Shown: in pieces, positions 1-5,491 of the stretch
Layout of the letters: each line of letters begins with the position of its first letter
Position numbering within the stretch: the first letter of the stretch is position 1
Origin: a virus
DNA length: 60,898 bases
Reading direction: 5' to 3' (one strand)
IMG/VR virus record: IMGVR_UViG_3300030328_000942
Location: 1 to 60,898 of that record
Notes under the pieces: model-generated
The model's database searches: none
Seen by the model: the letters and a program-made list of their open reading frames with translations, nothing else
What the model was told of the DNA's origin: nothing
Program-made: the position numbers and the translations under genes

Positions 1-1
1 A

Positions 2-86
2 GTGGTATGACGAGATAAAAGAAACGGATGTATTAATTTTCAAGCACAGAACAAGTGGGTTTGTTCCACGATTAAGTAGTAAGGAT
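2..86. repeat. Terminal direct repeat, left copy
   Basis: These 85 bases are identical to 60814-60898. The base before them differs (A at 1, G at 60813). The protein frame runs through the repeat and continues correctly on both sides, so this is an assembly overlap of a circular or terminally redundant molecule rather than a true duplication inside one genome. Confidence 0.9.
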
Positions 87-281
87 GATACTCAAGTTTT
101 TAATTGGATGGACATCTACATCATAAGATATACTGAGGCGAATGGGCGAAAGTATGTAGTGGATGTTACTAATAATAAAGAGAAGTGGATACTCGAAAAC
201 AATTCCACAAGAGATGAAGACCAATTCGAAAAGTTGTCAGACTTTGACATCGAAAGACGAACAATTAAAATTTATAATTAA
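3..281 (+). CDS. 3' part of a 160-residue unknown protein that crosses the join
   Basis: An open frame enters from the left edge (WYDEIKETDVLIFK...) and stops with TAA at 279-281. Joined to 60611-60898 it makes one 160-residue protein. The 5' part starts at the ATG at 60611, and the overlap 3-86 repeats its last codons. The protein is charged and mixed alpha/beta in composition, with no motif I recognise. It ends just before the next gene at 288, in the same direction as its neighbours. No function can be assigned. Confidence 0.75.
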   Translation, partial: WYDEIKETDVLIFKHRTSGFVPRLSSKDDTQVFNWMDIYIIRYTEANGRKYVVDVTNNKEKWILENNSTRDEDQFEKLSDFDIERRTIKIYN

Positions 282-287
282 AATGAT

Positions 288-674
288 ATGGAAAATTCAC
301 AAACAAAAGAAACGCAAAAAAACTTTAACGCAATACAAAAAAATATTGCAAACAATTTAGAAAAAAAAGAACAAAGAAAAATGGATACTATGAAAGTAAA
401 AATTCAACAACGAAGTGTCTACCACAAATTTGCTGAGGTAGAGGTAGAAGTACCAAACAATTTAACAGACGACAAAATTCTTGATTACCTTTGGGACAAC
501 GAAGACTTATATGTAGACAAGATAGATGAGGCGATGAGCAAAGCATCTTACGAGTATGGCTTTGGCACAGATTCAGATGCCAATGCAGAATACAATTCTT
601 GTATGGATGAAGATGATTCAGAATCTGAATGGAGATTTGAATGTGAGGAATTAAAGATAGGTGGACATCTATAA
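288..674 (+). CDS. Unknown acidic protein
   Basis: 128 residues from the first ATG. The first 31 residues are low-complexity (N, K, Q, E) and look unlike the rest, so the true start may be the ATG at 382 or 391 (MKVKIQQRSVYHKF...), which begins a plausible folded domain. The C-terminal third is very acidic, with repeated D/E near residues 100-120 and Cys at about 105 and 119. It is followed by a palindromic hairpin at 684-709. I do not recognise the family. It belongs to a run of small + strand genes, probably early phage accessory proteins. Confidence 0.6.
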   Translation: MENSQTKETQKNFNAIQKNIANNLEKKEQRKMDTMKVKIQQRSVYHKFAEVEVEVPNNLTDDKILDYLWDNEDLYVDKIDEAMSKASYEYGFGTDSDANAEYNSCMDEDDSESEWRFECEELKIGGHL

Positions 675-683
675 TATAAATCA

Positions 684-709
684 GAGCGGTGTCTTCAAAG
701 ACACTGCTC
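684..709 (+). other. Intergenic hairpin built on the 16-base palindrome
   Basis: The core palindrome 689-704 (centre CA) is extended by G.T, C-G, G-C, A-T and G-C pairs to a 12-bp stem (GAGC...GCTC). It lies between the stop at 674 and the start at 726. No T-run follows, so it is a poor intrinsic terminator. An RNA hairpin or protein-binding site is equally possible. Confidence 0.75.
689..704. repeat. Palindrome GTGTCTTYRAAGACAC, copy 1
   Basis: Perfect copy with centre CA, intergenic, inside the 684-709 hairpin. Confidence 0.9.
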
Positions 710-725
710 ATAAAATTAAATTAAA

Positions 726-1124
726 ATGAAAGTAGAAGTAATTAGTACAGAGGGATTGGACAAAAAAACTATCGAGAAGATAGAGAGTCCAATGACATTT
801 AATCAATGGTGGTTTGAAAACGAAACCACTTTTGTAGAGATACAAAATTCTAAAGGAGAAATCATTAGGGTGTTTCCCGAAAGAATTATCCCATCTCTTA
901 AAGAAGTATCAAGCGAAGACTTGAGACAAGAACTAAAGCTGAGAGGTTACCAAACAGATAACCTATGGCAAGTGGATGATGTAATGCAGAACTATGATTG
1001 TGAAAGTGAAGAGGCACAAGAAGTATTGATTAAAGCATTAGACAATGAAGCCACGATGGAACAAGTTTATCTTGCGATAGACATTATAGCAGACGAAGTG
1101 TTTAACTTAAAAAAGAAATCATAA
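726..1124 (+). CDS. Unknown protein, 132 aa
   Basis: Begins MKVEVISTEGLDKKTIEKIE after an AT-rich leader (aaattaaattaaaatg), the usual start context in this genome. The stop overlaps the next ATG by one base (TAATG at 1122-1126), so the two are probably translated together. It is acidic with amphipathic helices near the C-terminus and has no cysteine pair, transmembrane segment or recognised motif. Probable early accessory gene of unknown function. Confidence 0.7.
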   Translation: MKVEVISTEGLDKKTIEKIESPMTFNQWWFENETTFVEIQNSKGEIIRVFPERIIPSLKEVSSEDLRQELKLRGYQTDNLWQVDDVMQNYDCESEEAQEVLIKALDNEATMEQVYLAIDIIADEVFNLKKKS

Positions 1125-1438
1125 TGGCAATGTATATAACTAAAGACAATTTTGTTTGGTTGGATGTAACCGACAGAATGAAATACGCACAAGGAAATGA
1201 GCGTGATGAGATATGGGTAGGCAACGACTTGTATGTAATTCACGAGGATGATAGCGAATCCCTGCTTGAGTCACACGATGAGATAGATGAGGCACTGAAG
1301 TTAGGACTAAAGATTGGTATCGAAGTGGGATTCCTACCAAAAAAGAAACCAACATCATTGCTCAATTGGGAGGAAGTAGATAAAAAAATAATCAATGGAC
1401 ATTGGTGGGTAAAATATGGCTCCCAAAAATTTGGATAG
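1124..1438 (+). CDS. Unknown acidic protein, 104 aa
   Basis: Starts MAMYITKDNFVWLDVTDRMKYA at an ATG overlapping the previous stop. Rich in D and E around residues 25-60, with a Trp-rich C-terminal end (NGHWWVKYG). No family recognised. The 3' end overlaps the -33 box of a promoter at 1431-1461, so an internal transcript starts right after it. Confidence 0.65.
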   Translation: MAMYITKDNFVWLDVTDRMKYAQGNERDEIWVGNDLYVIHEDDSESLLESHDEIDEALKLGLKIGIEVGFLPKKKPTSLLNWEEVDKKIINGHWWVKYGSQKFG

Positions 1439-1461
1439 TATAAATAAATGTACTATCTTTG
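1431..1461 (+). promoter_or_regulatory. Bacteroidetes-type promoter
   Basis: TTG at 1431-1433, 20-base spacer, TATCTTTG at 1454-1461, matching TTG-N~20-TAnnTTTG. It lies 36 bases upstream of the gene at 1497 and shares its spacing with promoters at 2599 and 58996. Confidence 0.75.
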
Positions 1462-1496
1462 AACAGAAATCAAACATTAATTAAATATAAAAGACA

Positions 1497-1760
1497 ATGG
1501 CAAAATTAATAAAATCAAACGGAGAAGTTATCGAGAACTATAAAGCTATAGGACTTAAAGCAAAACAAAAAGCAGTAGGCGGATACATTGAAGCAGTGTA
1601 TACCGACAAGTATGTAATCTTTTGTAATGAAGAAGGATTGCTTTACCAACTCCCAATGAACTTAGAAGTGTCTGCGTTATGCGGGAAAGTAATAGTAGGA
1701 GATTGCGTAGTGATGACACAGAAAGAATCTATGGAGGAAGAAAGGGGGATGGACTCGTGA
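1497..1760 (+). CDS. Unknown protein, 87 aa
   Basis: Starts MAKLIKSNGEVIENYKAIGL, 36 bases after a good promoter and with an AT-rich leader. Alternating hydrophobic residues (KYVIFCNEEGLLYQLPMNLEV) suggest a small beta-rich fold. This style of small protein, in which a short sequence is expressed to a numerical setting, is common in Bacteroidetes phage early regions, but I cannot name a domain. Its stop TGA overlaps the GTG start of the next gene (GTGA). Confidence 0.65.
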   Translation: MAKLIKSNGEVIENYKAIGLKAKQKAVGGYIEAVYTDKYVIFCNEEGLLYQLPMNLEVSALCGKVIVGDCVVMTQKESMEEERGMDS

Positions 1761-1894
1761 ACATAAAAGCGTGGAGTATAGAAATCATATGGGAGGACGG
1801 AACAATTGAAAGATTGGATAGCGTCCCTCATTATGTGTCAAGAGAAGTAAACAATCATCTTGATATAATAGAAGAAGTTAAAAATTTAAATTAA
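1757..1894 (+). CDS. Unknown small protein, 45 aa (GTG start)
   Basis: The same frame is open from 1679, but the GTG at 1757 overlaps the preceding stop in the GTGA arrangement seen elsewhere here, and it gives a compact protein beginning with N-I-K-A-W-S-I-E-I-I-W. I prefer that start. The sequence WSIEIIWEDGTIERLDSVPHY is a plausible small beta hairpin. No function recognised. Confidence 0.55.
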   Translation: MNIKAWSIEIIWEDGTIERLDSVPHYVSREVNNHLDIIEEVKNLN

Positions 1895-1899
1895 ATAAA

Positions 1900-2238
1900 A
1901 TGAAAGCAATATATTTAAAAGAAGCAACGGCAGAAAAATTAAGACCAAATTCTGATTCGAATTTTATCAGACGAATGCAACAACTTGCAGACAAAGAAAA
2001 AGAATTTACATTGAGTGTCTTCAAAGACACGGGTAGGTTAATGAATCGACTTGACTTTGTAAAGAACTTTAGCTTTGATTCCTTAAACGATAACACAGAT
2101 ATGGTGATGACTTATATCGATGGGTTATACATTGAGAAGTTAAAGGATGGTACTTGGTACACACAAGGAGTGCAGGACACAGATATAAATGTGATAGAAG
2201 AAATTCTTTTCAACTCCATAGGGGGTTATGATGAATAG
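1900..2238 (+). CDS. Unknown protein, 112 aa
   Basis: Starts MKAIYLKEATAEKLRPNSDS. Mostly helical and acidic. It contains a perfect copy of the 16-base palindrome in frame as S-V-F-K-D-T (2015-2030). The C-terminal coding sequence overlaps the next small membrane protein gene by 8 bases. No domain recognised. Confidence 0.65.
   Translation: MKAIYLKEATAEKLRPNSDSNFIRRMQQLADKEKEFTLSVFKDTGRLMNRLDFVKNFSFDSLNDNTDMVMTYIDGLYIEKLKDGTWYTQGVQDTDINVIEEILFNSIGGYDE
2015..2030. repeat. Palindrome copy 2
   Basis: Perfect, centre CA, inside the gene at 1900-2238 and read as SVFKDT (frame 2 of the palindrome). The flanking bases do not extend the stem. Confidence 0.9.
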
Positions 2239-2323
2239 TTTCGAGCAAACAATGATAGCAATAATCCTCGTTCAATTTATTGGATGGGGATTAATTTATT
2301 TATGGACTAAAACAAATAAGTAA
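2231..2323 (+). CDS. Small single-pass membrane protein, 30 aa
   Basis: ATG at 2231 overlaps the end of the previous gene, and the stop TAA at 2321-2323 overlaps the next ATG (TAATG). The protein has a short polar N-terminus, then a hydrophobic span (MIAIILVQFIGWGLIYLW, residues 8-25) and a Lys end. The tight two-sided overlap supports a real gene. Function unknown. Confidence 0.6.
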   Translation: MNSFEQTMIAIILVQFIGWGLIYLWTKTNK

Positions 2324-2613
2324 TGAGTAAAGAAAAGACAGAAGAACTAATAAAAGAAGAGGCGAGAAAAATAGTAATGCTCCTCCTTGAAAAGAACAAA
2401 GCGTATGGCGACACCGCAAACAATCCTCCGAAAATATTCAGCAAGTTAGAGGCAGTGGAAGGTTTGTGTGCAAGGATAGATGACAAGCTATCAAGAATAA
2501 AGATGCGTGGAATAACTGACGCAACTGAAGATAGCGTCAGCGACTTAATCGGATACTTAATTTTATTGAAAGTACAACTCAAAAAGAATAGAAAAAATTT
2601 GGACAAGAAATAA
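2323..2613 (+). CDS. DUF1599/Nmad1-like protein
   Basis: 96 residues. The pattern of K-x-x-AYGDT near residues 26-31, a helix with ARIDDKLSRI at about 48-57, and ED-SVSDLIGYLILLK at about 68-83 matches the DUF1599 / nucleotide modification associated domain 1 family as I know it from phages and Bacteroidetes. These are small helical proteins resembling the MazG/dUTPase-like fold and often sit near nucleotide metabolism genes. Here the neighbours are early genes. Role in nucleotide handling is inference. Confidence 0.6.
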   Translation: MSKEKTEELIKEEARKIVMLLLEKNKAYGDTANNPPKIFSKLEAVEGLCARIDDKLSRIKMRGITDATEDSVSDLIGYLILLKVQLKKNRKNLDKK

Positions 2614-2629
2614 ACATTGTTTATATTTA
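2599..2629 (+). promoter_or_regulatory. Probable promoter
   Basis: TTG at 2599-2601, 20-base spacer, TATATTTA at 2622-2629 (one change from TAnnTTTG), 27 bases before the ATG at 2657. Confidence 0.5.
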
Positions 2630-2656
2630 CCTAATCAAAAATCAAATTAAATTATT

Positions 2657-2857
2657 ATGTCAAAATCAAAAAGAATGTTCACCGAAATGCGTGAACAAAG
2701 CCAAGACTCACACATCGATGCAGAGTATCGATACGACCAATGGATGAGTCAGTTAAATCAAAAACAAAATCACAAGTCTAACTCAGCAGTAGAAATTCTC
2801 GATGAAGTATTTAAATCATACGGGGAAATCTTCGGCTCTAAATCTAATGAAGAATGA
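2657..2857 (+). CDS. Unknown protein, 66 aa
   Basis: Starts MSKSKRMFTEMREQSQ downstream of the promoter at 2599-2629. Polar and Gln/Asn-rich, with an amphipathic C-terminal helix (AVEILDEVFKSYGEIF). Its stop overlaps the following DnaA-like gene by 4 bases (ATGA), so it may act with it. No domain recognised. Confidence 0.6.
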   Translation: MSKSKRMFTEMREQSQDSHIDAEYRYDQWMSQLNQKQNHKSNSAVEILDEVFKSYGEIFGSKSNEE

Positions 2858-3147
2858 AACAAGTAGCTTTCGATGAGTACCTAAAAGTAGTGTGCGAAAT
2901 GTTCGGTATTACACAAGAAGATTTGATGACCAAATCTAAGCGAAGAGATATTGTAGATGCACGACATCTTCTATATTATCTGTGCTACCACAGACCAATG
3001 CAAATAAGATACATCCAAGAGTATATGGGGAAGTATGGTTATAAGGTTGGGCATTCTACAATTATACACGGTATCGATACGGTATCCGATAAAGTAGAGG
3101 TAGATGTGGACTACCAAAAGATAGTAACTCAAATGAATATTATCTAA
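2854..3147 (+). CDS. DnaA domain IV-like DNA-binding protein
   Basis: 97 residues. The helices FDEYLKVVCEMFGITQEDLM, then SKRRDIVDARHLLYYLCY, then VGHSTIIHGIDTV correspond to the C-terminal DNA-binding domain of DnaA, where the signature helix carries a G-HSTV-H pattern (here GHSTIIHG, residues about 70-77). There is no AAA+ ATPase part. Known family members bind DnaA boxes. A phage protein with only this domain could mark an origin, or compete for or recruit host DnaA. A second protein of this type is at 10095-10628. Overlaps the next ATG by one base (TAATG). Confidence 0.75.
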   Translation: MKQVAFDEYLKVVCEMFGITQEDLMTKSKRRDIVDARHLLYYLCYHRPMQIRYIQEYMGKYGYKVGHSTIIHGIDTVSDKVEVDVDYQKIVTQMNII

Positions 3148-3578
3148 TGACTTATACTATGCAAGACATAATGAATCAAGCAATGGAAGACGAGTTTAGT
3201 GCAAACTTAAATGGGAAAACCTACACTGCAAGGTTGCTTTATGGATGTAAGATAAGTCAAGACGCAGAAACAAAAGAGATTCAAATCCTCAACACCTCAT
3301 TGGGTGGAGAGTGGTATTCCAAAGTCGACAACAATCAAATAAATATTTTTTTAGAAAAAGGTTGGAGAATTGGAGTGTATGAATTATCTTTGTCTAACTA
3401 TCGTTTAAAACTTGACAAGATTGAATTGTCGGTAAAGAAAGAAATGAATGGTAGGCGAAATCCTAAACAGATTCAGTCATTAAAATCTGCGAGGGAAAAT
3501 ATACTAAGGAAGTATAGTAAAATTAAATATAAATTAAATCAAGAATCAAATGGCAAAATTAAAAACGGTAAACATTAA
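3147..3578 (+). CDS. Unknown protein, 143 aa
   Basis: Starts MTYTMQDIMNQAMEDEFSAN. The central part (TARLLYGCKISQDAETKEIQILN) looks beta-rich, and the C-terminal 40 residues are strongly basic with a helical pattern (RRNPKQIQSLKSARENILRKYSKIKYKL), which would suit nucleic-acid binding. It overlaps the next gene by 29 bases. It lies between a DnaA-like protein and the recombination cassette, so a replication role is possible. No family recognised. Confidence 0.6.
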   Translation: MTYTMQDIMNQAMEDEFSANLNGKTYTARLLYGCKISQDAETKEIQILNTSLGGEWYSKVDNNQINIFLEKGWRIGVYELSLSNYRLKLDKIELSVKKEMNGRRNPKQIQSLKSARENILRKYSKIKYKLNQESNGKIKNGKH

Positions 3579-4077
3579 AGGTAAAGAATATGTTGAAGTA
3601 AATGAAAGACTAAAGTATTTCAGAAAAACATATTCCAATTATTCTCTAACATCAGAAGTGATAGAGAAGACAGACAAGACAATCCTAATCCTCGCATCTA
3701 TTATAAATGAAGATGGTAGAGTCATAGCTAATGGTATGGCAGAGGAAGAGAAAGGGAGTACCTTCATTAATAAAACATCATATGTAGAGAACTGCGAAAC
3801 ATCTGCTTGGGGTAGAGCGTTAGCTAACTTTGGTATCGGACTTGATACCTCAGTCGCATCAGCAGAGGAAGTGCAGAATGCTATTAAGAACCAAGACAAA
3901 GTGTCTTCAAAGACACCGACTAATATAGTGTTAGATATTGGTGATGATAATTGGGAAAAGGTTTTAAGCTATGTGGTTGCTAATAAAGAAAAAGGATTAG
4001 GGGCTATCGTTAAAACTTTACAGACCAAATATCAAATAGCAAATAAAGTTAAAACTGAAATCAAAAAACATCTATAA
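3550..4077 (+). CDS. Probable single-strand annealing (Erf/Rad52-type) recombination protein
   Basis: 175 residues. The stretch INKTSYVENCETSAWGRAL (about residues 76-94) matches the N-K-T-S-x-x-E-N-C-E-T-S-A-x-G-R-A-L signature of phage ERF-like/annealing proteins as I know it. The C-terminal 50 residues look like a small helical DNA-binding tail. The next gene is a RecE-like exonuclease and the one after that an SSB-like protein, the usual exonuclease/annealing set. It carries a perfect palindrome copy read as VSSKT. The family is fairly sure; the exact subtype is not. Confidence 0.65.
   Translation: MAKLKTVNIKGKEYVEVNERLKYFRKTYSNYSLTSEVIEKTDKTILILASIINEDGRVIANGMAEEEKGSTFINKTSYVENCETSAWGRALANFGIGLDTSVASAEEVQNAIKNQDKVSSKTPTNIVLDIGDDNWEKVLSYVVANKEKGLGAIVKTLQTKYQIANKVKTEIKKHL
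3901..3916. repeat. Palindrome copy 3
   Basis: Perfect, centre CA, inside the annealing-protein gene and read as VSSKT (frame 0). It falls in the linker between the conserved core and the C-terminal tail. Confidence 0.9.
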
Positions 4078-4078
4078 T

Positions 4079-4834
4079 ATGACAACACAAAAAATTATCG
4101 AGACACTAAAGGATGATAATGAATACTATAATGGATTGGGTAGAAAGTATCTATCCAATTCAGATATAGGAACTCTCCTCAAAAATCCACGAGACTTTGG
4201 TAGAAAATTAGAAGACTCAAAAGAATTTGCAATGGGAAGATATTTCCATCAACTTTTTCTTGAGCCGTCTAAAGCTAAGGAGTGGGAATTTATTGATGTA
4301 TCATCTCGTAATACTAAGAAGTATAAAGAGTATGTCGCAGAACTACAAGAGAGTAGTAATAGAGAAAGAAACTTTGCTTTACTCCAAAAAGAAAAGGAGG
4401 ATGTAGAAAGATGGGTTGATGCAATGAAAACTAACATTGACTTTTTCGATTATATCAATGACTCTTCTAACAAGTACGAGGTACCTAACATTAAAGAGAT
4501 ATGTGGTGAAACTTGGAAAGGGAAGGCAGATATTGTAGGCAAAGATTTTATCTACGATTTGAAAACAACAAGTAATATTTTTGATTTTAAATGGAACTCT
4601 CGTAAGTATAATTACGATAGTCAAGCGTATATCTATCAAGAATTATTTGGTAAACCTATGGTCTTCTTAGTTATTGATAAGACTAACTTAATGATGGGAT
4701 TCTTTTCAGTAAGTGAGGAATCATTAGACAGAGGTAAACAGAAAGTAGAAAGAGCAATAGAGGTGTATAGAAAATTCTATGGAGAGAATCCATCAGAAGA
4801 TATAAACCAATATTATTTATATGAAGAAGTTTAA
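4079..4834 (+). CDS. RecE-like exonuclease, PD-(D/E)XK fold
   Basis: 251 residues. The N-terminal YLSNSDIGTLLKNPRDFG and AMGRYFHQLFLEP resemble the start of the exonuclease VIII / DUF3799 family. The catalytic part is visible as GKADIV (D at about 151) followed by IYDLKTT (D about 160, K about 162), then QAYIYQELFG (Q motif, about residues 180-192). This is the usual D-(D)xK-Q arrangement. It would digest dsDNA ends for annealing by the preceding gene. The next gene begins within its last codons. Confidence 0.8.
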   Translation: MTTQKIIETLKDDNEYYNGLGRKYLSNSDIGTLLKNPRDFGRKLEDSKEFAMGRYFHQLFLEPSKAKEWEFIDVSSRNTKKYKEYVAELQESSNRERNFALLQKEKEDVERWVDAMKTNIDFFDYINDSSNKYEVPNIKEICGETWKGKADIVGKDFIYDLKTTSNIFDFKWNSRKYNYDSQAYIYQELFGKPMVFLVIDKTNLMMGFFSVSEESLDRGKQKVERAIEVYRKFYGENPSEDINQYYLYEEV

Positions 4835-4985
4835 AAAATTTATAGTGTCTTTAAAGACACGACTATTTAAAAGAAACCGAATCTCAATAGTGGAAGTTCC
4901 AAACACTTGTGAGAGTCGTGCCGAAAAAAATAAAGTAATAAAGGCAACATTAAAATTCTTGGAACAACACATTATAATAAATTAA
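4821..4985 (+). CDS. Small basic protein, 54 aa
   Basis: ATG at 4821 overlaps the exonuclease end by 14 bases, and the stop TAA at 4983-4985 is three bases before the next ATG. It starts MKKFKKFIVSLKTRLFKRNR. The N-terminus is strongly basic and amphipathic; the rest is a helix ending HIIIN. A perfect palindrome copy lies in its 5' part and is read as VSLKT. Either a real basic peptide or a spacer holding the palindrome. The tight packing favours a gene. Confidence 0.5.
   Translation: MKKFKKFIVSLKTRLFKRNRISIVEVPNTCESRAEKNKVIKATLKFLEQHIIIN
4845..4860. repeat. Palindrome copy 4
   Basis: Perfect, self-complementary centre TA, inside the small gene 4821-4985 and read as VSLKT. Confidence 0.9.
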
Positions 4986-4987
4986 TT

Positions 4988-5266
4988 ATGGCAAATGAAA
5001 ACAACGATGAGAAAATATTTGCGGATGGTTTCTCATTTAAGCGTCAAGAAAACTCTCCCGACTTTGTAGTAGGAAGAGTATCAGTTAAGTGTGATGAAGC
5101 AATAGCTTTTATGAAAAAGCACACAAAGAATGGTTGGTTAAACCTAAACATCAAGTACGCTAAAAGCGGTAAACCCTATATGGAACTTGATACTTGGGAG
5201 CCAACTAATAAAACTCAGGCGGTTAAAGAGCCCGTTGCACAAGCATCGGATGACTTACCGTTTTAG
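4988..5266 (+). CDS. SSB-like protein with acidic DDLPF tail
   Basis: 92 residues. A short beta-type core (FADGFSFKRQ, VVGRVSVKCDEAIAFMKKH, GWLNLNIKYAKSGKPYMELDTW) is followed by a flexible stretch and ends exactly in DDLPF. Phage and bacterial single-strand binding proteins commonly end in such an acidic D-D-x-P-F tip, which recruits partner proteins. With the annealing protein and exonuclease it makes a replication/recombination unit. A palindrome-based terminator follows at once. Confidence 0.7.
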   Translation: MANENNDEKIFADGFSFKRQENSPDFVVGRVSVKCDEAIAFMKKHTKNGWLNLNIKYAKSGKPYMELDTWEPTNKTQAVKEPVAQASDDLPF

Positions 5267-5292
5267 TTGAGTGTTAATCATTTTTTAATTGT

Positions 5293-5323
5293 GAGGGGTG
5301 TCTTCAAAGACACCTCTCTTTTT
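5293..5323 (+). terminator. Intrinsic terminator containing the palindrome
   Basis: Palindrome 5298-5313 extended by G-C, G.T, G-C, A-T and G-C to a 12-bp stem, followed by TTTTT at 5319-5323. It is 26 bases after the stop of the SSB-like gene, so it should end the left early transcript. Confidence 0.8.
5298..5313. repeat. Palindrome copy 5
   Basis: Perfect, centre CA, forms the stem of the terminator at 5293-5323. Confidence 0.9.
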
Positions 5324-5328
5324 GACCA

Positions 5329-5400
5329 ATGAGTGACAAGATTAGAAAGCTTTTAGTTATATTATTTATTATATCTCTTTTATTTTTTTTTATAGTATGA
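5329..5400 (+). CDS. Possible 23-residue hydrophobic peptide
   Basis: ATG at 5329 to TGA at 5398-5400 gives MSDKIRKLLVILFIISLLFF plus three residues: a basic start and one hydrophobic span. It sits in the gap after the terminator. Leaky AT-rich DNA gives such frames by chance, so this is only a possibility. Confidence 0.25.
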   Translation: MSDKIRKLLVILFIISLLFFFIV

Positions 5401-5462
5401 TAGAAAAAAGTTAACAAAGTAAGCAACTCATTGATAATCAGCAACAAACCAAACACAAACTC

Positions 5463-5481
5463 GACACTAAGTCAACACTAA
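5463..5481 (+). repeat. Iteron-like repeat before the primase-helicase
   Basis: GACACTAAGTCAACACTAA. The unit ACACTAAGTCA matches the tandem units at 54603-54632 on the other side of the genome map. It ends 11 bases before the primase-helicase ATG. Confidence 0.55.
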
Positions 5482-5491
5482 AATTAAATTT

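Noticed and set aside
163-360. 65-codon frame on the + strand
   Set aside because: It overlaps the end of the join-crossing gene and the start of the 288 gene in another frame, and has Lys-rich low-complexity sequence.
3384-3391. TATCTTTG within the gene at 3147-3578
   Set aside because: It lies inside coding sequence with no TTG at the proper distance and no gene start nearby.
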